NCBI GenBank assembly: GCA_016190055.1
Contig: JACPRH010000041.1
Location: forward strand, 1-64,000
Length of the DNA stretch: 64,000 nt
Direction of reading: 5' to 3'
Origin: Nitrososphaerota archaeon
GTDB taxonomy: Archaea > Thermoproteota > Nitrososphaeria > Nitrososphaerales > JACPRH01
In this document: one piece after another, positions 60,264 to 64,000 of the stretch
Layout: every line of letters starts with the position of its first letter
Position numbering within the stretch: position 1 is the stretch's first letter
The notes under the pieces: generated by a model
What the model was told of the DNA's origin: nothing
Seen by the model: only the letters and a program-made list of their open reading frames with translations
The model's database searches: none
Position numbers and translations under genes: made by a program

Positions 60264-60429
60264 TTGACCGGAGTGTTCGCATCCATCCCCGGACTTTAGC
60301 CGCGTACTCTTCCGGCGTCAGCTCAGTATCCTCATACTGCATTGAGAGGCGGAATGGATGATTCGGCGGAAGCTTCTGCGCCATCTCCTTCAGCTTCGAA
60401 ATGTTGATAGTTCGAGTAGCTGATATCAT
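60247..60429 (-). CDS. 60-aa protein, tandem paralog 1
   Basis: NISKLKEMAQKLPPNHPFRLSMQYEDTELTPEEYAAKVRGWMR. Confidence 0.6.
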   Translation of the reverse strand: MISATRTINISKLKEMAQKLPPNHPFRLSMQYEDTELTPEEYAAKVRGWMRTLRSNGGVS

Positions 60430-60608
60430 GCTTTGGCCCCCAGGTCTAAGAGCCGTAACCAGCTTTTTCCCTTCGCAGCGTATTCCTCCAGAGTTATCTC
60501 GGTGTCCTCGACTTCAAGCGTGAGTCTGAACGGATGATTCGCTGGGAGCTTCGCAGCTAAAGCCTTCAGCTTAGAAATGTTAACGCGGTTCTGCGAGGCT
60601 TGCATCAA
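60426..60608 (-). CDS. 60-aa protein, tandem paralog 2
   Basis: NISKLKALAAKLPANHPFRLTLEVEDTEITLEEYAAKGKSWLR; overlaps paralog 1 by 4 nt. Confidence 0.6.
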   Translation of the reverse strand: MMQASQNRVNISKLKALAAKLPANHPFRLTLEVEDTEITLEEYAAKGKSWLRLLDLGAKA

Positions 60609-60751
60609 AATTTAGCCCCCTTATTCGGGCAGCAGTCGAGACAAAGACCATGGCATGTGCAGGCCATTTCTACGGGAGTATTATCGCCGCAGGCCCTACA
60701 GCGAAAGTAGCCTCCTTCGACAGAGTTTTGCTTTTGTATATTGAGACTCAT
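60605..60751 (-). CDS. Small Cys-rich zinc-binding protein
   Basis: CRACGDNTPVEMACTCHGLCLDCC; start taken at internal Met (MSLNIQKQ...). Confidence 0.5.
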   Translation of the reverse strand: MSLNIQKQNSVEGGYFRCRACGDNTPVEMACTCHGLCLDCCPNKGAKF

Positions 60752-60764
60752 CCACTCTCCCCTA

Positions 60765-61013
60765 CTATGGATGCCGCGGTGCCTGCCCAGGCACCGCAAC
60801 CTCTTTTTCTGGCGGCGATCCTTCACTTCCTAAGACTTTCTTCGGAAATACTCTCAAACAATCCTCTGAGAGAAGAATCTCAACCTCATCACCGGCGTGG
60901 ATACCGACCGCGTTGGCCCAGATAGATGGCAAGGTCATAAGAAGCGAAGCTTTACTGTGTCCGCCAGCGAATACTTTCCGCGTTATCTTAAACAGCATAA
61001 CATAAGTATGCAA
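60765..61013 (-). CDS. AbrB/SpoVT-like antitoxin-type DNA-binding protein
   Basis: FKITRKVFAGGHSKASLLMTLPSIWANAVGIHAGDEVEILLSEDCLRVFPK. Confidence 0.75.
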   Translation of the reverse strand: MHTYVMLFKITRKVFAGGHSKASLLMTLPSIWANAVGIHAGDEVEILLSEDCLRVFPKKVLGSEGSPPEKEVAVPGQAPRHP

Positions 61014-61077
61014 ATGGTTAAATAACTACGTTGCACTGCGGTACTTGGGTACGTAGCTTTGTGGGAGAGTAAGTCGC

Positions 61078-62235
61078 ATGATAGACCGAAATGATCGTCT
61101 TGGACGCTACTGGACGATATTAAAGATAGTAGCAGAAGCCGGTAAGAATGGTTTCTTGAAAAATGAATTGGACACCATTGTCGTCAAAGAAAGGAGCGTA
61201 GTCTCATCCAAAACACTAACAGGTGTTCTTGAGACGTTAAATAAAGACGGGTTAATCACTTATCCACCAAAGATACAGAATGGTGAGCAGAGCAAAGTTA
61301 AGTGGCGTAACGGTCAACCCAGAAGAGCGACAATAACCGATGCGGGAATACAGGGCATTAAGGATCACGATTTGGACGTTTCATTGAACCGGACTAGGCC
61401 ATTGGTTCTAAAGGAAATTACTTTACCCGAAGATGCCATTAAACGAGTCAAAGGTGAAGAACTAGGTAAAGAATCTGAGGAAATTACTTTACCCGAAGAT
61501 GCCATTAAACGAGTCAAAGGTGAAGAACTAGGTAAAGAATCTGAGGAAATTACTTTACCCGAAGATGCCATTAAACGAGTCAAAGGTGAAGAACATGAGA
61601 AAATCAGACAAATGTTCCCAAAACATCGAACCATGCGTGAACAGTTGCACCTATCTCTCAGTGGGGAAGAAAGGGCGAAAAAGGAGTTTTTCGAACAGGC
61701 ATCTGATGAAGAGTATGTGAACGACTGGGCTTCTTCGTACAGATTGATTGTTGGCTCCTCTCCTGACGACCCTATTGTGTTTTCTGACCGGCTCCAAGAA
61801 GAATTCATTGAATCTGCACTAAACACAGTGGGTTTGGCCCAAAGAGCCCAGCTTAGAAACAAAAAGGCCGACGTAAAGATATGGGAGTTACCTTGTAGAG
61901 TAATAATTGATTATACGCCTAAGCCTAAAAGAAATTTGGATGAAATCAAGAAAAAACGACGTACGCAATTTATGAAACAATTCCACCCAGATGCTTCGAA
62001 GCATGAGGTTGTTGTAGTATCTGCGGGGTTAGATGTGTTGAGTAGATATGAGAAGTGGAAAATTAAGACTGAGATGGAGAAGGTAAAGTCATATTATAAA
62101 CCCAATGACGAATACGCGAGGGATCTTCAGAAACTACAATTAGAGAAAATAGAGGAAGTCAGGAAAAGAGTCCAACAGCTACGGATGTACTATTATGAAT
62201 TTGAACGGGCTTTCATTCACTACTTCTTCTCATAG
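61078..62235 (+). CDS. Winged-helix protein with internal 22-aa tandem repeats
   Basis: N-terminal wHTH; three EITLPEDAIKRVKGEE(LGKESE) units; HPD-containing C-terminal region. Confidence 0.7.
   Translation: MIDRNDRLGRYWTILKIVAEAGKNGFLKNELDTIVVKERSVVSSKTLTGVLETLNKDGLITYPPKIQNGEQSKVKWRNGQPRRATITDAGIQGIKDHDLDVSLNRTRPLVLKEITLPEDAIKRVKGEELGKESEEITLPEDAIKRVKGEELGKESEEITLPEDAIKRVKGEEHEKIRQMFPKHRTMREQLHLSLSGEERAKKEFFEQASDEEYVNDWASSYRLIVGSSPDDPIVFSDRLQEEFIESALNTVGLAQRAQLRNKKADVKIWELPCRVIIDYTPKPKRNLDEIKKKRRTQFMKQFHPDASKHEVVVVSAGLDVLSRYEKWKIKTEMEKVKSYYKPNDEYARDLQKLQLEKIEEVRKRVQQLRMYYYEFERAFIHYFFS
61413..61592 (+). repeat. 66-bp in-frame tandem repeat, about 2.7 copies
   Basis: ggaaattactttacccgaagatgccattaaacgagtcaaaggtgaagaactaggtaaagaatctga starting at 61413, 61479, 61545. 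Confidence 0.95.
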
Positions 62236-62380
62236 CGCAAGAAATCAACAAACTGGGCTAAACGGATCTTTCTAGCCTCCCCCTCGGAAGCGCCGAATCA
62301 CACATTTTTGTTTTACTTATTAGGGGAAGAGAGATGGATCGTAATAGTTTCGATACTTCAGTAAAGAGGGTGTTCGAACA

Positions 62381-63226
62381 GTGAAGTCCAGTGGACTCAT
62401 TGTTATCGTGGCCGTCGTGGTTGCCGTGCTGGTTGCAGCGATGGCTCAGAGCTCGGGGTTTCGCGCTGCCGCCAGTGACTCAAGTTACGTTGGTCCCGAC
62501 GTGTATTCCGGGGGGCAGCTTGTGGTGACGACCGCGACGGTTCAGGGCTCAGTTGTGACTACGACTACAGTGGTTAATCAGGTGGTGGTTCAGCCTGCTC
62601 AGACAGGCATTGTTCCTCGCTTGGTTCTGCAGGATAGTTACGGGGTGAATCATACGCTTGCATCTTCGGCGGTGCCTTTGTCGGTTGCAGGTGCGCCGAC
62701 TATTCCGGCGTCACGAGGCAAACTGTATCTCTCCCTACAAGGATACTTCGAGGTTGACGAGGCGCTGATTGAGAAGTATGGGGTTTTGACGCGTTGGACA
62801 ATTAGTGGACAAGTTACGCCGATTGTATGTCAAACGTTTGGTGGCACCTGTGCAGGTGTATCCTCATTGCAGTTTTCCGCAGAGGGTCAAGGGGTTCCGA
62901 CAGATTCATTCAGCATTTATGTGACTAACCAGGGTATTTTTCCAGTCAGCAGCATCATAAGCACTTTGGATATGAGCAAACTTCGAAACGGTATTTACCG
63001 GCTTGGGATGGTACATGATCGTGTCGCGCTTCAGATGTACTTTGCATCTGGTGATAGTTCGGGGTCGCGAATAGAGCGTAGTTCCTTCTCATCTCTAAAT
63101 TTCGAGTATCGAGACGGTCAAATCATATTCTTTGACTCTGCGGAGATTAATCGCGCAACATCAGTAGGTATTGGTTTGTCAATAATTGATGCTTGGTTGC
63201 CTGATGCTTCGAAGGTGAGATTTTGA
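62381..63226 (+). CDS. Exported/membrane-anchored surface or virion-like protein
   Basis: N-terminal TM (LIVIVAVVVAVLVAAMA) and beta/Thr-Val-rich ectodomain. Confidence 0.55.
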   Translation: MKSSGLIVIVAVVVAVLVAAMAQSSGFRAAASDSSYVGPDVYSGGQLVVTTATVQGSVVTTTTVVNQVVVQPAQTGIVPRLVLQDSYGVNHTLASSAVPLSVAGAPTIPASRGKLYLSLQGYFEVDEALIEKYGVLTRWTISGQVTPIVCQTFGGTCAGVSSLQFSAEGQGVPTDSFSIYVTNQGIFPVSSIISTLDMSKLRNGIYRLGMVHDRVALQMYFASGDSSGSRIERSSFSSLNFEYRDGQIIFFDSAEINRATSVGIGLSIIDAWLPDASKVRF

Positions 63227-63303
63227 TAGAAAAACATCAAAATTATAATATCCCGCGAGAACATGAGGATATCTCTTGTTCCGTGAAAGGTGTGTAACAA
63301 CAG

Positions 63304-64000
63304 ATGAATCGGTCTGAAAAAATAGTTGCGAGCGTCAGTGTGGTTGCCTTGTTGTTATCGGCGATGCTGATCTATTCAGCATATGCCGGTTATACGGAGA
63401 AGAAAAGTAACAATGCCGTTGGGGTGGATTTAGGTGCGCCACTTAAACGTGACTTGAATAAGTTGTCGCCTATCTTGGAGGTGAAAGCTTATGATTCGAA
63501 CGGCAATTTGAAACAGAGTGTTGTTAAGGACGACGATCTTATCGTGAATAATTTTCTAGCTTTCTTGAAAGCAATGTTGACGAATCACGGTGGATCCACC
63601 GTCTTCCTCTCAATGAATGATACATCCGGAGCTAGTCAATCGTTGTATTTTTGGTCGGCCACTCATGGTAATTCAATGTGGGATACGGGGTCAGGTGCTA
63701 AGCATAGTTATATTCAGATAGGGACAGGTAATACTGCGCCAACGCGGAACGATAAGTCAATCCAGACAAGCGCGGAGACAGCGGTTGAAATAAGTGCCCC
63801 GTCTTACAGTTCAGGAAACATTTCTTTCTCAGCTTCGATTGCAATCACAGGAACGAAGGATATCACTGAATCAGTAATGTACAGCACCTATGAAGAATGG
63901 GTGGGGAACACAAACAAAGCTTTCGTGATGTTCCGAGATACTTTTTCCCCTATCAGTGTGGTAAACGGTGATAGTGTGACCGTGACCTACTACCTATCCT
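63304..64000 (+). CDS. Membrane-anchored structural-type protein, truncated by window end
   Basis: MNRSEKIVASVSVVALLLSAMLIYSAYAGYTEKK...SYIQIGTGNTAPTRNDKSIQTSAETAVEISAPSYSSGNISFSASIAITGTKDITE; open to 64000, absent from ORF track. Confidence 0.6.
   Translation, partial: MNRSEKIVASVSVVALLLSAMLIYSAYAGYTEKKSNNAVGVDLGAPLKRDLNKLSPILEVKAYDSNGNLKQSVVKDDDLIVNNFLAFLKAMLTNHGGSTVFLSMNDTSGASQSLYFWSATHGNSMWDTGSGAKHSYIQIGTGNTAPTRNDKSIQTSAETAVEISAPSYSSGNISFSASIAITGTKDITESVMYSTYEEWVGNTNKAFVMFRDTFSPISVVNGDSVTVTYYLS

Noticed and set aside
61365-61862. Antisense 165-aa repetitive ORF
   Set aside because: Repeat structure is simply the complement of the 66-bp coding tandem repeat

Overview
Archaeal chromosomal window. 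TFB, A-type ATPase subunit I, a tRNA-Val with a non-canonical intron, and a his operon containing a HAD gene suggest a TACK/Thermoproteota-type archaeon; this placement is inference. Core content: enolase, malic enzyme, a DHH phosphoesterase, an almost complete his operon (hisG-hisD-HAD-hisB-hisH-hisA-hisF-hisI), a surface-polysaccharide gene group, a ccmE/F/H-type cytochrome c maturation cluster and TFB. Accessory content: (i) a multi-PAS histidine kinase/response regulator cluster flanked by two decayed IS6-like elements in inverted orientation; (ii) a solo TnpB next to an orphan IS605-type right-end hairpin and a 17-bp inverted-repeat element; (iii) from about 48.3 kb to the window end, a mobile-element-like region. 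That region has a serine recombinase, a ParB-like protein, a PrimPol plus D5-like helicase pair, many tiny Zn-ribbon and coiled-coil proteins, AbrB, and virion/surface-like proteins that run off the end. The best candidate for an undescribed system is the AT-rich HD-domain / winged-helix / phosphoribosyltransferase cassette (48.8-51.2 kb). It lies beside the recombinase and between two clusters of short GGAC/GTCC-type repeats of opposite orientation. All family assignments are by eye; no database search was run.
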